From the NCBI RefSeq assembly GCF_003857035.1, contig NZ_QGSY01000202.1, positions 1 to 43,400 on the forward strand: a stretch of DNA of 43,400 nt, written 5' to 3'. Shown piece after piece: positions 8,201-16,253 of the stretch (position 1 is its first letter; each line of letters begins with the position of its first letter). The notes beneath the pieces are model-generated. The model saw nothing but the letters and a program-made list of their open reading frames with translations. It was not told where the DNA came from and did not search any database. This stretch comes from Micromonospora arida. Its GTDB lineage: Bacteria > Actinomycetota > Actinomycetes > Mycobacteriales > Micromonosporaceae. The translations under genes were made by a program, and so were the position numbers.

Positions 8201-9623
8201 AGGGGAAGCGCGCCCCGGGTACGACGAGCACCCGCCCGCGCCCGGTGTTCGCGTCGAGCCAGTCGGTGGCCTCATGCCAGTAGCCGGGCACCGCCTTGAC
8301 GCCGCTTGGCGTGGCGAGACCGCCGGCAAGCGCGGGCGTGGCAACCGCCGTGACGGCGACCATGGCCACGCCGGCCGTGAGCCAGGCGCGTGCGACCGTT
8401 CGTGGGCGATGCTGCTCGGGCGCGGTGCGTGCCGCGCGGACGGCCAGGCCGATCAGGTGCGCCATGCCCAGGGCCAGGGGCAGGCGGAGCAGGACGTCGA
8501 ACTTGTGCACGTTGCGCAGGGGGGCACCGACGCTGTCGAGGAACTCCCGCTGAGGGCCGGCGAGGATGTTCGGCAGGTCACCGACGTGCCCGAGACCGAC
8601 GAGCGCGGCGCCCAGCACCAGACCGGTGATGAGGAACCGGCGGTGCGGCATCCCGCGTCGGGACAGCCCGAGGACACCGAGGGCGGCGACCACCAGGGTG
8701 GCGGCGATCAGCAGCGCCTCGTTGGCGAGTCGTGCGCCGGACGGAAGGGTCGCCCCGAATGGGGAGGTCAGGTAGGCGAGCCAGTAGGAGGCGCCGCGGA
8801 GCGTCGTGACCGCGTCGGTGACGCTGGTCGTGTTCCGGGCGGTCTCGATGTAGTCCAGGAAGGGTGGGCTGTACCGCCCCAGAACGAGCAGCGGAATCAA
8901 CCACCACGCCGTGGCCAGCGCCACCGCGCCACACCAGGCGGCGATGGCGGTGACGCGGCGGCGTACGGGTTGGAGGGTGGCGAGCCAGAGCAGGGCGAGT
9001 GGCACTACCGCGGCCACGGCTGTGGCGTTGACTCCACCGGCGCAGGCGACGGCGACGGCCGACCCGGCGACGGCGCGCCGCAGGGGGGTGCCGCGGGCGA
9101 GGCCCACCAGCGGGATGAGTACCCAGGGGGCGATGGCGCTGGGCCAGGACTCCACCGAGGCGTAGCCGAGCTGGGTGAGGATGCGGGGTGACAGCGCGAA
9201 GGCGACACCGGCGATCATGCGTCCGGCGGGCGTGCCGATGCCGAGCCTGCCCGCCAGCCGCACCACTCCCAGGTAGGCGACACAGAAGATCAGCGCCCAC
9301 CACAGCCGCTGGACCACCCACGGCGCGAGGCCGAGTTCCGATCCGAGCAGGAAGAACGGGCCCATCGGCCAGAGATATCCGTACGCCTGGTTCTGTAGCT
9401 GACCGAACGTGCCGGTGGGGTCCCAGAGGTGCAGCGAGCGGAGCAGCCAGCCGGCCGGGTTGACGCTCAGGTCGACCTTGGTGTCGGGGACGACCTGACC
9501 CGGGGCCTGCTGGAAGGCGAGGGCGGTCAGCGCGATGCAGATGACCAGGTGCCGGAACCGTCGGGCCGTGTGCCGGCTTCGACTGGACGCCGGAGCGGCG
9601 CCACTGGTCACCTCTGCACGCAT
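5247..9623 (-). CDS. aftD: AftD-like arabinofuranosyltransferase
   Basis: 1458 residues from an ATG at 9623 with AGGAG six bases upstream; a further 43 in-frame residues upstream are probably untranslated. AftD is a membrane GT-C enzyme that adds alpha-1,3-linked arabinofuranose from decaprenyl-phospho-arabinose in cell-wall arabinan. The N-terminal multispanning part carries the early motif DTKVDLSVNP and QNQAYGYLWPMGPF. The large extracytoplasmic part has two discoidin-like carbohydrate-binding modules, near residues 740 (AMDGNPETSWQ) and 968 (ALDGDPTTSW). Four more membrane segments follow near the C-terminus, then a tail of imperfect pentads (KPDST, ESDPT, KPDPA). It is coupled to the downstream flippase. 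Micromonospora walls contain arabinose, which fits. Confidence 0.88.
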   Translation of the reverse strand: MRAEVTSGAAPASSRSRHTARRFRHLVICIALTALAFQQAPGQVVPDTKVDLSVNPAGWLLRSLHLWDPTGTFGQLQNQAYGYLWPMGPFFLLGSELGLAPWVVQRLWWALIFCVAYLGVVRLAGRLGIGTPAGRMIAGVAFALSPRILTQLGYASVESWPSAIAPWVLIPLVGLARGTPLRRAVAGSAVAVACAGGVNATAVAAVVPLALLWLATLQPVRRRVTAIAAWCGAVALATAWWLIPLLVLGRYSPPFLDYIETARNTTSVTDAVTTLRGASYWLAYLTSPFGATLPSGARLANEALLIAATLVVAALGVLGLSRRGMPHRRFLITGLVLGAALVGLGHVGDLPNILAGPQREFLDSVGAPLRNVHKFDVLLRLPLALGMAHLIGLAVRAARTAPEQHRPRTVARAWLTAGVAMVAVTAVATPALAGGLATPSGVKAVPGYWHEATDWLDANTGRGRVLVVPGARFPSYDWGNTTDEIAQPLLNSRWAVRNAIPFTPPTTIRLLDAIESTLATGSGSTGLADLLARSGISHVLFRADLDHGRSDTARPAVVRQALERSPGLTRVTSFGPLRGKPSSPDEFRDQGLDVPVRALEVYRVDRQVEPVVAYDRDAVTTVVGGPESLLDLAAAGQLGAAPTILAGDAAAAGVAGPVAMTDGLRRRDVSFGRARDNASQTLTADETFEVTAPAHDYLPEWGAQQSTVARFEGISAIRASTARSQVDSPGGARPEHQPYAAMDGNPETSWQSAPYSPSDRQWVEVGLANPTRVTRVEVWFDVKADALPTKVTVTAGYESRTVEQFSDHMVFELPGVHATRAVQITIDDAYDLRSLGNRSVGIAEIKIPGIQTSRTLVLPAAPATDRPATVVVSAAPTTPACFSVDGHPRCSTDAVRGSEDASTIDRTLTLPAAGAYDAKLWARPTAGPDLDTTLDKLVADAQPLRLAAQVSASSTAVAGPTGRAGAALDGDPTTSWSPAVSDEAPILRLTWLKPQTITGLRFSVDDGTAATRLGSVRVVGDDGFQSSLLGDDGLLRLDPPMRTDEITIQFLDKPSATSTDPYKLRLPEKLPVAVGEVTVLPGATIVKPRLDAPLTLACGSGPTLQIGASRVTTTLRGTLRDLLELREMPATPCGRATPRQLDLGRGEHRLVTTPSKLASPTRVALVPRTPTPTPAAVAGAIEVGSWEATERRVRVADHPVDRVLAVRENTNTGWEATIGGRTLKPLVVDGWQQGWILPAGTSGEVVLRFAPDTTYRAGLLLGGILLAVVVLLAVLPARQPTGRTSSTAVPRGRRRVTRSLPLLAVGAAALVLWSGFIGGLLVAAGFMLAVPGPRRLPWPADPRQARTISRAVETWLPGVLVLLAGWLYLNSTQRNTDALLQLMIVVALGALWLSTTARRRPVRRARPTAVTSAVAATALVGEGPNPDLAKPDSTESDPTKPDPAGPADGQLPTFSEVT
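5296..5355. repeat. 15-bp repeats in the aftD C-terminal tail
   Basis: Four imperfect 15-bp units (5296, 5311, 5326, 5341), the first reading GGGTCAGGTTTGGTC on the + strand, encode five-residue repeats rich in Pro, Asp and Lys on the minus strand. The unit length keeps the frame. Confidence 0.65.
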
Positions 9624-9782
9624 TTCGGCTCCTGTCTTCACCGGCCGGACGCGCACCTGCAGCCGACGACTGTCGCGCGACGTTATCCGGACCGGGCACG
9701 GACGGGCGACCAGGGGCTGCGGTGGCGTTATCGGGAGAACGGCCGTCCCCACGGCGTGTAAGCGTGTGGCAGGCTGCCGACC

Positions 9783-11666
9783 ATGTCAATGCCAGAAGCT
9801 GAGGCCGAGACGCGTCCGGAACGCGTCGCGTCCGACGGCGACCGGCCGGGGCCGGTCGGCCGATGGTTCCGTGCCGACCGCGTCCGCGCGGTAGCGATCG
9901 CCCTCATCGTCGTGTCCGTCGCGTGGCGCGCCGGCCTTGCCACCCGTGGCTGGTTCTCGCAGGACGAGTTCGTCATCGCTGCCCAGGTCCTCGACACCCG
10001 GTTGGACGCGGACTTCCTCCTGCGTACCTTCAACAACCACCTCATGCCCGGCGGCCTGCTGGTGGCGTGGGCGATGGTGCGGGTGGCGGGCTTTGTCACC
10101 TGGCCCTGGGTGCTGCTGCTGGCGGTCGGCCAGGCGGCGATCGGGTTCGCCGTCTACCGGTTGCTGCGCCATCTGCTCCGGCCGGGCTGGGGGCTGCTCA
10201 TCCCGCTGTGCCTGTTCGTGTTCAGCCCGCTGACGCTCGAGGTTTCCTCGCTGTGGCTGGTCGGGCTGCTCGTGATGCCGATGCAGTTGGCCCTGGTCAT
10301 GGCGGCGACGGCCCAGGTCTGGTACGTGCGGACCGGCCGGCTGCGGCACCTCGTGGCGGTCGTCCTGTGGGTGGTGTTCGGCCTGCTCTTCGACACCAAG
10401 TCCCTGCTGATCGTGCCGCTGCTGTTCCTGCTGACCGTCTTCCTCTTCACGTCGGGCGGCGCCTGGCGCAGCCTGGTGACGACGGTCCGCCGACACTGGC
10501 CGGCGTGGCTGGTGCTCGGTGCGCTCTCGGGGGCGTACCTGGCGTTCTATCTGACCCGTCCCGCCCGGGAGTTGGACGAACCCACATCCGCCGGTCAGGT
10601 CCTCAAATTCCTCGGTGATCTGGTCGGCGAAACCGTCGTTCCGGGTCTGCTCGGTGGCCCCTGGCGTTGGGCGTACGCGGGTGACGGTCCTCCGGCCGTG
10701 AACCCGTACGACATCGCCAAGTGGCTGTCCTGGGCGGTGCTGGGGGCTCTCATCGTGGTCACCGCGCGGCGGCGCCCGTCGGCCCGGCGGGCCTGGCTGC
10801 TGCTCGCGTGCTACCTCGGGCTGGTCGCCGCGCTCTTCGCCGTGACCCGCCTCGGTGGGCCGCTCGGCTCGTTCGTGGGCATCATTCCCCGGTACGTCGC
10901 CGACGTGGTGCTGGTCGCCGCGATCTGTGTCGGCGCGGCCCTGTTGGGGACGAAGGACGCCGATGAGGAGGACGTGTCCGCGTGGCCGGTGCCGACCGTT
11001 CTGCGGGAGCCGGGTGCCTTCGCGGTCGGCCTGGTCTCGATAATCGTCGTCCTGGCCACCATCGGGGTGGGCACGCTGTGGAGCACGGCCCGTTTCGGGG
11101 ACAACTGGAGCACCAAGTACGGACGGGACTACCTCGCGACGACGCAGATCGAGCTTGCCGCCGCTGCGCCGGGCACCGTCTTCCTGGAAACCACCGTCCC
11201 GGACCGCGTCATCGCCGGCTACTTCTGGCCGGACAATCTCCAGTCGCACTTCTTCCGCCCGGCCGAGCGTCGGCCCACCTTCGTGGAGGAGGCCGAGAAA
11301 CCGTTCATGTTCGACGACTTCGGCCGGATTCGTCCGGTCGTGGTTCAGGGGCGGAAGGTCGTGCCCGGCACGGTGCCCGACTGCGGGCACCTGGCGGAGG
11401 GTGGTCAGCCCGCCCGGATCCCGTTGGACGGGTACCTGGAGGAGTGGCCGTACGCGATCCATTTCGGCTATGTCAGTTCGGGCGACTCGACAGCAATCTT
11501 CCGTCTCGGGGACAGCGTCCGGGTGATCACCCTGAAGCGCGGGCTGAACGACGTGTTCTTCCTGCTGGAGGGGGCTGGGGACGCCGTCGAGGTCACTGTG
11601 AGCACCTCGGGGGTCAGGGTGTGCACCCAACTGATCACCGTCGGCCGCGCGGTGCCGGCATCGTGA
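9783..11666 (+). CDS. Multispanning GT-C-like membrane protein
   Basis: 627 residues. A polar N-terminus of about 33 residues is followed by about 11 membrane segments, ending with a soluble C-terminal domain of about 170 residues outside the membrane (from WSTARFGDNWSTKYGRDY on). The first extracytoplasmic loop carries an acidic pair (WFSQDEF), as expected of GT-C glycosyltransferases. Their usual substrates are polyprenyl-phosphate sugars. No specific sugar can be assigned. It is divergent from aftD, and its stop is immediately followed by the ATG of the next gene, so the two form an operon. A second ATG two codons in is also possible. Confidence 0.7.
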   Translation: MSMPEAEAETRPERVASDGDRPGPVGRWFRADRVRAVAIALIVVSVAWRAGLATRGWFSQDEFVIAAQVLDTRLDADFLLRTFNNHLMPGGLLVAWAMVRVAGFVTWPWVLLLAVGQAAIGFAVYRLLRHLLRPGWGLLIPLCLFVFSPLTLEVSSLWLVGLLVMPMQLALVMAATAQVWYVRTGRLRHLVAVVLWVVFGLLFDTKSLLIVPLLFLLTVFLFTSGGAWRSLVTTVRRHWPAWLVLGALSGAYLAFYLTRPARELDEPTSAGQVLKFLGDLVGETVVPGLLGGPWRWAYAGDGPPAVNPYDIAKWLSWAVLGALIVVTARRRPSARRAWLLLACYLGLVAALFAVTRLGGPLGSFVGIIPRYVADVVLVAAICVGAALLGTKDADEEDVSAWPVPTVLREPGAFAVGLVSIIVVLATIGVGTLWSTARFGDNWSTKYGRDYLATTQIELAAAAPGTVFLETTVPDRVIAGYFWPDNLQSHFFRPAERRPTFVEEAEKPFMFDDFGRIRPVVVQGRKVVPGTVPDCGHLAEGGQPARIPLDGYLEEWPYAIHFGYVSSGDSTAIFRLGDSVRVITLKRGLNDVFFLLEGAGDAVEVTVSTSGVRVCTQLITVGRAVPAS

Positions 11667-13376
11667 ATGGTTGAGCAGACCACCGGCGTCGGGGCCCCAC
11701 CGGTGCGGCGGGTGCGGGACGCGCTGCCGCTGTACGCCGTTGCGGCGGCTGTCACGGTGCTGGTGCTGGCCCCGCTCGCGGCACCCGGCTACGCGCTGCT
11801 GTACGACATGGTGTTCGTACCCCGGCAGCCGCTGAGTTGGGATCTCGTCGCCCCGGCGCAGACTCTGCCCCGGGCGGTGCCGATGGACGCACTGATGTCC
11901 CTGGTCACCCAGCTCGTGCCGGGCTGGGCGGTGCAGCGGGTGGCGCTCGGTGGGGCGGTTCTCCTGGCCGCGGTCGGCGCCGGCCGTCTGGTGCCGACCG
12001 AACGGCTCGCGGTCCGGTTGCTCGCCGCGGTGGCGTACGCGTGGACGCCCTACCTTGCCGAGCGGCTGCTGATCGGACAGTGGGGGCTGCTGCTCGCGTA
12101 CGCCGCGCTGCCCTGGTTGGTCCGGGCGGCGCTGGACCTGCGAGCGGGTCGTGATGGCGCGCTCGCTCGGGTGGTGCTCGCCGCCGCTCCCGCCGCGATC
12201 ACCCCGACCGGCGGGCTGATCGCGTTGGGCACGGTGGTCCTGCTGGTGTGGGACCGGACGCGCCTTCGCCGGTCGGCGCTCGTGGTGGGCGGCGTCGCGT
12301 TACTCAACGCCCCCTGGGTGACCGCGGCCCTGGTCACCGGCGCCGGCGGGTCATCCGATCCGGCGGGGGTGGCGGCGTTCGCGGCGCGTTCGGAGAACTG
12401 GGCCGGTCCGCTGGTGGCGCTCGCGGGTACGGGTGGCGTCTGGAGCGCACAGGCGACCCCCTCCAGTCGCGCGGCACCGCTGGTGCCGCTGGCGACCCTG
12501 CTCCTGCTGATCCTGGCCGGTGTCGGTGCCGGCCTGCTGCGGCGTCGGCTGCCCCCGGGTACGGCGGTGCGGCTGGCGGTGCTCGCCGGGATCGCCTGCC
12601 TTCTCGCTGCCCTCGGGGTGCTCCCCGGCGGGGCCGCCGCGTTGCGCTGGGCGGTGGTGCATCTGCCGGGTGCGGGGCTGCTTCGAGACGGCCAGAAGTT
12701 CCTGGCCCCGTACGCCCTGCTGCTGGTGGTGTGTGCCGCGTTGGGAGCCGAGCGGCTGGTGGCCAGGATCGACCGGGAGGTGGCGGGGGTGGTTCTGGTC
12801 GGCCTGCTGCTCCTGCCGGTGGCCGTCATGCCGGACCTCGCCTTCGGCGGTGCCGGCCGGCTTCGTCCGGTGAGCTATCCGGCGGACTGGCAGGTGGTCG
12901 CCGAGCGGGTGGCCGGCGAGCCGGGGGAGATCCTCGCGCTGCCGCTGTCCGCCTACCAGGCCTATCCGTGGAACCCGGGACGTGTCGTCCTGGATCCGTT
13001 GCCGCGCTATCTGCCGGGGACGGTGCTGACCGACGACACACTGCGGGTCGGCGATGTCGCGGTGGCCGGGGAGAATCCACGGCTCCGCGAGGTGCGCCGG
13101 GTGTTGGCCGAAGGGCTGCCCGTCTCGGCCACCGGCGTGCGCTGGGTGGTGGTGCAGCACCAACTGCCCAGCGAGGTCGACCCTGCGACCCTCCGTGACC
13201 TCGAAGCCGTTCACGAGGGGCCGTTTCTCACTCTCTACCGAAATCCCGCTGTTCCTCCGGAATCGAACCCCCCTGGACTTGGTGCGTGGGCAGTCGTGAT
13301 GGCGCTCGGCGCTGCCCTTCTGGTGGTCATGGCTGCCGCCATTTCGGCACTACACCGGCGTCCTACCGCGTGGTAA
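11667..13376 (+). CDS. Multispanning membrane protein related to the AftD membrane region
   Basis: 569 residues starting directly after the upstream stop, so translation is probably coupled. About 11 membrane segments surround a short extracytoplasmic C-terminal domain (about residues 410-535), and one more segment ends the protein. The first loop carries an Asp (YALLYDMVFVPRQP). GAGLLRDGQKFLAPYALLL resembles GAPLRNVHKFDVLLRLPLAL of the neighbouring AftD, which suggests the same GT-C fold. From memory, mycobacterial Rv0226c is of this type and sits in an equivalent cluster. The sugar and acceptor are unknown. Confidence 0.7.
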   Translation: MVEQTTGVGAPPVRRVRDALPLYAVAAAVTVLVLAPLAAPGYALLYDMVFVPRQPLSWDLVAPAQTLPRAVPMDALMSLVTQLVPGWAVQRVALGGAVLLAAVGAGRLVPTERLAVRLLAAVAYAWTPYLAERLLIGQWGLLLAYAALPWLVRAALDLRAGRDGALARVVLAAAPAAITPTGGLIALGTVVLLVWDRTRLRRSALVVGGVALLNAPWVTAALVTGAGGSSDPAGVAAFAARSENWAGPLVALAGTGGVWSAQATPSSRAAPLVPLATLLLLILAGVGAGLLRRRLPPGTAVRLAVLAGIACLLAALGVLPGGAAALRWAVVHLPGAGLLRDGQKFLAPYALLLVVCAALGAERLVARIDREVAGVVLVGLLLLPVAVMPDLAFGGAGRLRPVSYPADWQVVAERVAGEPGEILALPLSAYQAYPWNPGRVVLDPLPRYLPGTVLTDDTLRVGDVAVAGENPRLREVRRVLAEGLPVSATGVRWVVVQHQLPSEVDPATLRDLEAVHEGPFLTLYRNPAVPPESNPPGLGAWAVVMALGAALLVVMAAAISALHRRPTAW

Positions 13377-13411
13377 CGTCCGCTCGCACGTCTCGCCATT
13401 GGAGGATTGGC

Positions 13412-13606
13412 ATGCGTAGAGCTCTGACCCTGGTCGTCTCCGGCATGGTGGCGGCGTTGCTGGGGATCCTGGCCCTCGGCGGGCTCTCGGCCGCCGCGAC
13501 CGCCACCGACAAAGAGGCGGCCAACGAGGCCAAGAGTGTTTCGGAAGCGGCCAAGCGTGCCGGAAAGAAGGACCCGTACGCCCCCGTGGTCTACGGCGAC
13601 AGGTAG
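13412..13606 (+). CDS. DUF2613-like small membrane-anchored peptide
   Basis: 64 residues from an ATG with GGAGG seven bases upstream. Residues 4-30 form a signal-anchor (LTLVVSGMVAALLGILALGG). A short Lys/Glu-rich, probably helical part (KEAANEAKSVSEAAKRAGKK) leads to a C-terminal VVYGDR. DUF2613 peptides are of this size and shape and end in a similar YG(N/D)R motif. From memory, one of them, Rv0236A, sits beside mycobacterial aftD. The position downstream of two GT-C-like genes in the same arabinan cluster supports the call. The last 16 bases overlap the 3' end of the convergent glycosyltransferase gene. Function is unknown; an accessory subunit of AftD is inference. Confidence 0.7.
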   Translation: MRRALTLVVSGMVAALLGILALGGLSAAATATDKEAANEAKSVSEAAKRAGKKDPYAPVVYGDR

Positions 13607-14769
13607 GACGGCTCGCCCCGCTGCTGCACTGGGCGGGGCGACTCCACACCGCCCAGCAGGTCCGCGAAGTGCCCACCCGCGGCCTGCCAGGTGAAGCTCG
13701 CCGCGTGCTCCCGGGCCTGCGCCCCCATCTCTCGCCGCATTTCGTCCTCGTGCAGAAGTGTGCGCACCTTCGCCAGGTAATCGTCGATGTCGTCGGCCAG
13801 CAGGCCGGTACGCCCGTCGACGACAGCTTCGGCGACTCCACCCGCTTCCCGGAACGCGACCGTTGGTGTGCCCGCGGAACCCGCCTCGACAATCGTCAGG
13901 CCCCAGCCCTCCTTGAGTGACGGGGTCAGGGCGACCCAGGCCGAGGCGAGCAGAGCGGCTTTTTCCTCCTCCGTCACGAAGCCCCGGAAATCCACCCGCT
14001 CGGTGATGTCCAGCTCCGCGGCGAGCTCGCGCAGGTGCGACTCCCACCAGCCCTGGCCGGCGACGACCAGCCGAAGCTGGGGCAACTCGTCGGCGAGGGC
14101 CGCGACCGCCCGCAACGCCACCTCGACCCGCTTGTGTGGCACCAGCCGATTCAGCGTCACGAGCAGCGGGAACGGCGCCCGCTCGGCGTCGGTGCGGGGC
14201 AGCGCCGGGGTGCCGTTGTGCACCACGGCGACCTGCTCCGGCGGTACGCCCAGCACGGCCAGTTCTCTACGGGTGGCTTCGGAGACGGTGACGTATCGGC
14301 ACCGCCGGTAGACGCGTACGGCGAGCGACGACTCGACCCACCAGCCGAACCGGGCGGCCCACTGCGGAAGGACCACCGGCCACTGCTCGCGATGCACGTG
14401 GTGGATCAGCTTGACCACCGGGCGCCGTGTCCACAGCGGGGAGAGGAACGGCAACCCGTTGCAGACGTCGACCAGGATGTCGGGCCGGCCGCCCCGACGG
14501 CTCGACAGTGGGCCCACGCCCACTGCGCCGGCCAGGTAGCAGAGCGCCGCCCAGAGGTAGACCGTGACTCTGCCGCCGCGCCGCACCAGCCGGACGCCTG
14601 CCTCGTTGACCTCGTCGCCGGGTGCCTCGCTGTGGGCGGCGCAGAAGAGGGTGGCGCGGAAACCGCGCGACACCAACTCGGCGGCGATCCGTTCCACGTA
14701 CACCTCGGAACCGCCACCCTCGGGGTTACGGGTGTCTCGCCAGTTGAGGAACAGCACGTGTCCGGGCAT
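13591..14769 (-). CDS. GT4-family glycosyltransferase
   Basis: 392 residues from the ATG at 14769; a GTG at 14787 would add six residues (MERRFG) and cannot be excluded. It has the two Rossmann halves of GT-B enzymes: an N-terminal acceptor half beginning LFLNWRDTRNPEGGGSEVYV, and a C-terminal nucleotide-sugar half with HNGTPAL and the E-x7-E signature EGWGLTIVEAGSAGTP. It probably transfers a sugar from a nucleotide donor to a lipid-linked glycan on the cytoplasmic side. Donor and acceptor are unknown. It lies 117 bases downstream of the acyltransferase on the same strand. Its 3' end overlaps the DUF2613-like gene by 16 bases. Confidence 0.85.
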   Translation of the reverse strand: MPGHVLFLNWRDTRNPEGGGSEVYVERIAAELVSRGFRATLFCAAHSEAPGDEVNEAGVRLVRRGGRVTVYLWAALCYLAGAVGVGPLSSRRGGRPDILVDVCNGLPFLSPLWTRRPVVKLIHHVHREQWPVVLPQWAARFGWWVESSLAVRVYRRCRYVTVSEATRRELAVLGVPPEQVAVVHNGTPALPRTDAERAPFPLLVTLNRLVPHKRVEVALRAVAALADELPQLRLVVAGQGWWESHLRELAAELDITERVDFRGFVTEEEKAALLASAWVALTPSLKEGWGLTIVEAGSAGTPTVAFREAGGVAEAVVDGRTGLLADDIDDYLAKVRTLLHEDEMRREMGAQAREHAASFTWQAAGGHFADLLGGVESPRPVQQRGEPSYLSP

Positions 14770-14885
14770 GCCGAAGCGACGCTCCACGCGAACCCTACTC
14801 TCAAGTAATTTAGGGACGCGCGTCACACTAGGGGCTGGGGTGCCGGCCGGCAATGCCCCGATGGGGCAGCGCTGATCGACTGGCG

Positions 14886-16142
14886 CTACGCGTTGACCGT
14901 GGGTGTCGGCGTGACCGTCGGCGCCGCGACGGCCGGTGCGGCCACGTCGACGGCGGGTGTGCCGGACGCCTCCCCGCGCCTGGCCGGTCGCTTCCGACGC
15001 TGCGATCCGAGCACCTGCAGGGGCCGCTCGACGCCGTAGTAGCTGACGGTGGCGTACACCAGACCGAAGACCATGGTGAGTGCGAAGGTGTTGAACAGTC
15101 CGCCGGTGAAGAGCGGTCGGTCGTCGATCAGGTAGATCAATTCGATGACCAGCGGGTGCCAGAGGAACAGTCCGTACGAGACGGTGCCGAGCCATCGGGC
15201 GGACTTGGCGCCGAAGATCTCCTTGACCCGCGTCCGCCCGCCGAAGGCCACCGGGATCAGGATCAGTGTCGCGATCGCGAGGTACAGGGCCAGCTTGATG
15301 GCGAACTCGGCGGCTGTCGGACCGGCGAGGTCGCGGGGGCCGGCGATCGGCGTCGTCGCGATCGCCATCAGCCCGACCGCCGCTGCCCAGCAGGCAATCG
15401 GTGCGGAGGCGAGGTCGTCCAGCACGCGGAAGGCGGCGGGCGCTGTCCCGGTGCGCAGGGCGACGTGCACAGCCGCCAGGGCCATCCCTGCGCTGAACCA
15501 GGCGGCGTACGAGGGGAGCCACATGGTGTGCAGGCCATTGCTGAGCCAGCCGAACCCCAAGAGGGCGAGCCATCCGGCGGTCACCAACAAACCCCCGCAG
15601 ACGATCACGACGGTTCGGACGGGACGCCATGACCGACCAACAGCGAGCACGGCTACCAGCGGCAGGATCAGGTAGAACGCGACCTCGGTGGCGAGGCTCC
15701 AGGTCTGGGTGAGCCCGGAGCGCAACTGGCCAGGCCCGTAGATCTGGGTGAAGGTGAGGTGGCGAATCCAGTCACCGGCGGACGCCGGCTGATTCTGCGG
15801 CAGGACGATCAGGCAGACCAGCACCGCCAGCCAGTAGGCCGGCAGGATTCGCAGGGCCCGCCGCCAGAGGTACCGCCCGGTGCGCGGTCGGGCCTGTCCC
15901 GTCGCGGCGTTCAGTGCCCACGGTCGGAACAGCAGGAATCCGGAGAGCACGAAGAAGATGGCAACGCCGACGTCGAGCCGGGCCAGCCAGCCGCCCCACG
16001 TGGTGTTCATGGTGGCGGCGGTCTGGAACCCGATGTGGTGACCGACGACAGCCACGGCGCCAATTGCTCGCAGCGCGTCGAGGGCGGGGAGTCGGTCGGT
16101 TACCGATGTCTGCGGAACTGTTGGCGCGGCGGCTGTGGACAT
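14886..16142 (-). CDS. Acyltransferase 3 (OafA-like) integral membrane protein
   Basis: 418 residues with about ten membrane segments. The N-terminal PALDALRAIGAVAVVGHHIGF contains the family's early His, and FFVLSGFLLFRPWAL and RALRILPAYWLAVLV are typical family segments. These enzymes move acyl groups from the cytoplasm to exported sugars or lipids. The Ala/Pro/Thr-rich C-terminus is disordered. ATG at 16142 is the best start although the ribosome binding site is weak. From memory, Rv0228 is a similar protein in the equivalent mycobacterial cluster. The glycan acceptor is unknown. Confidence 0.85.
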   Translation of the reverse strand: MSTAAAPTVPQTSVTDRLPALDALRAIGAVAVVGHHIGFQTAATMNTTWGGWLARLDVGVAIFFVLSGFLLFRPWALNAATGQARPRTGRYLWRRALRILPAYWLAVLVCLIVLPQNQPASAGDWIRHLTFTQIYGPGQLRSGLTQTWSLATEVAFYLILPLVAVLAVGRSWRPVRTVVIVCGGLLVTAGWLALLGFGWLSNGLHTMWLPSYAAWFSAGMALAAVHVALRTGTAPAAFRVLDDLASAPIACWAAAVGLMAIATTPIAGPRDLAGPTAAEFAIKLALYLAIATLILIPVAFGGRTRVKEIFGAKSARWLGTVSYGLFLWHPLVIELIYLIDDRPLFTGGLFNTFALTMVFGLVYATVSYYGVERPLQVLGSQRRKRPARRGEASGTPAVDVAAPAVAAPTVTPTPTVNA

Positions 16143-16253
16143 CTGGACATCCAGGGGGTCGCTTTGAAGGTGACCGGGGAGTAACCTCCCGCCATGTTAA
16201 GGATCGGGTGCCCCGGACAACAGGTCGTAGGGCGGCAGGCTACAGGAGGATGA

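Noticed and set aside
9786..11630. 614-residue minus-strand reading frame rich in Arg, Gln and His
   Set aside because: It mirrors the membrane protein gene on the plus strand, has no recognisable motif and arises from high GC.
14788..15630. Long N-terminal extension of the GT4 glycosyltransferase
   Set aside because: The extra residues lie antisense/out of frame to the acyltransferase gene and show no homology; the GT4 domain begins near 14769.
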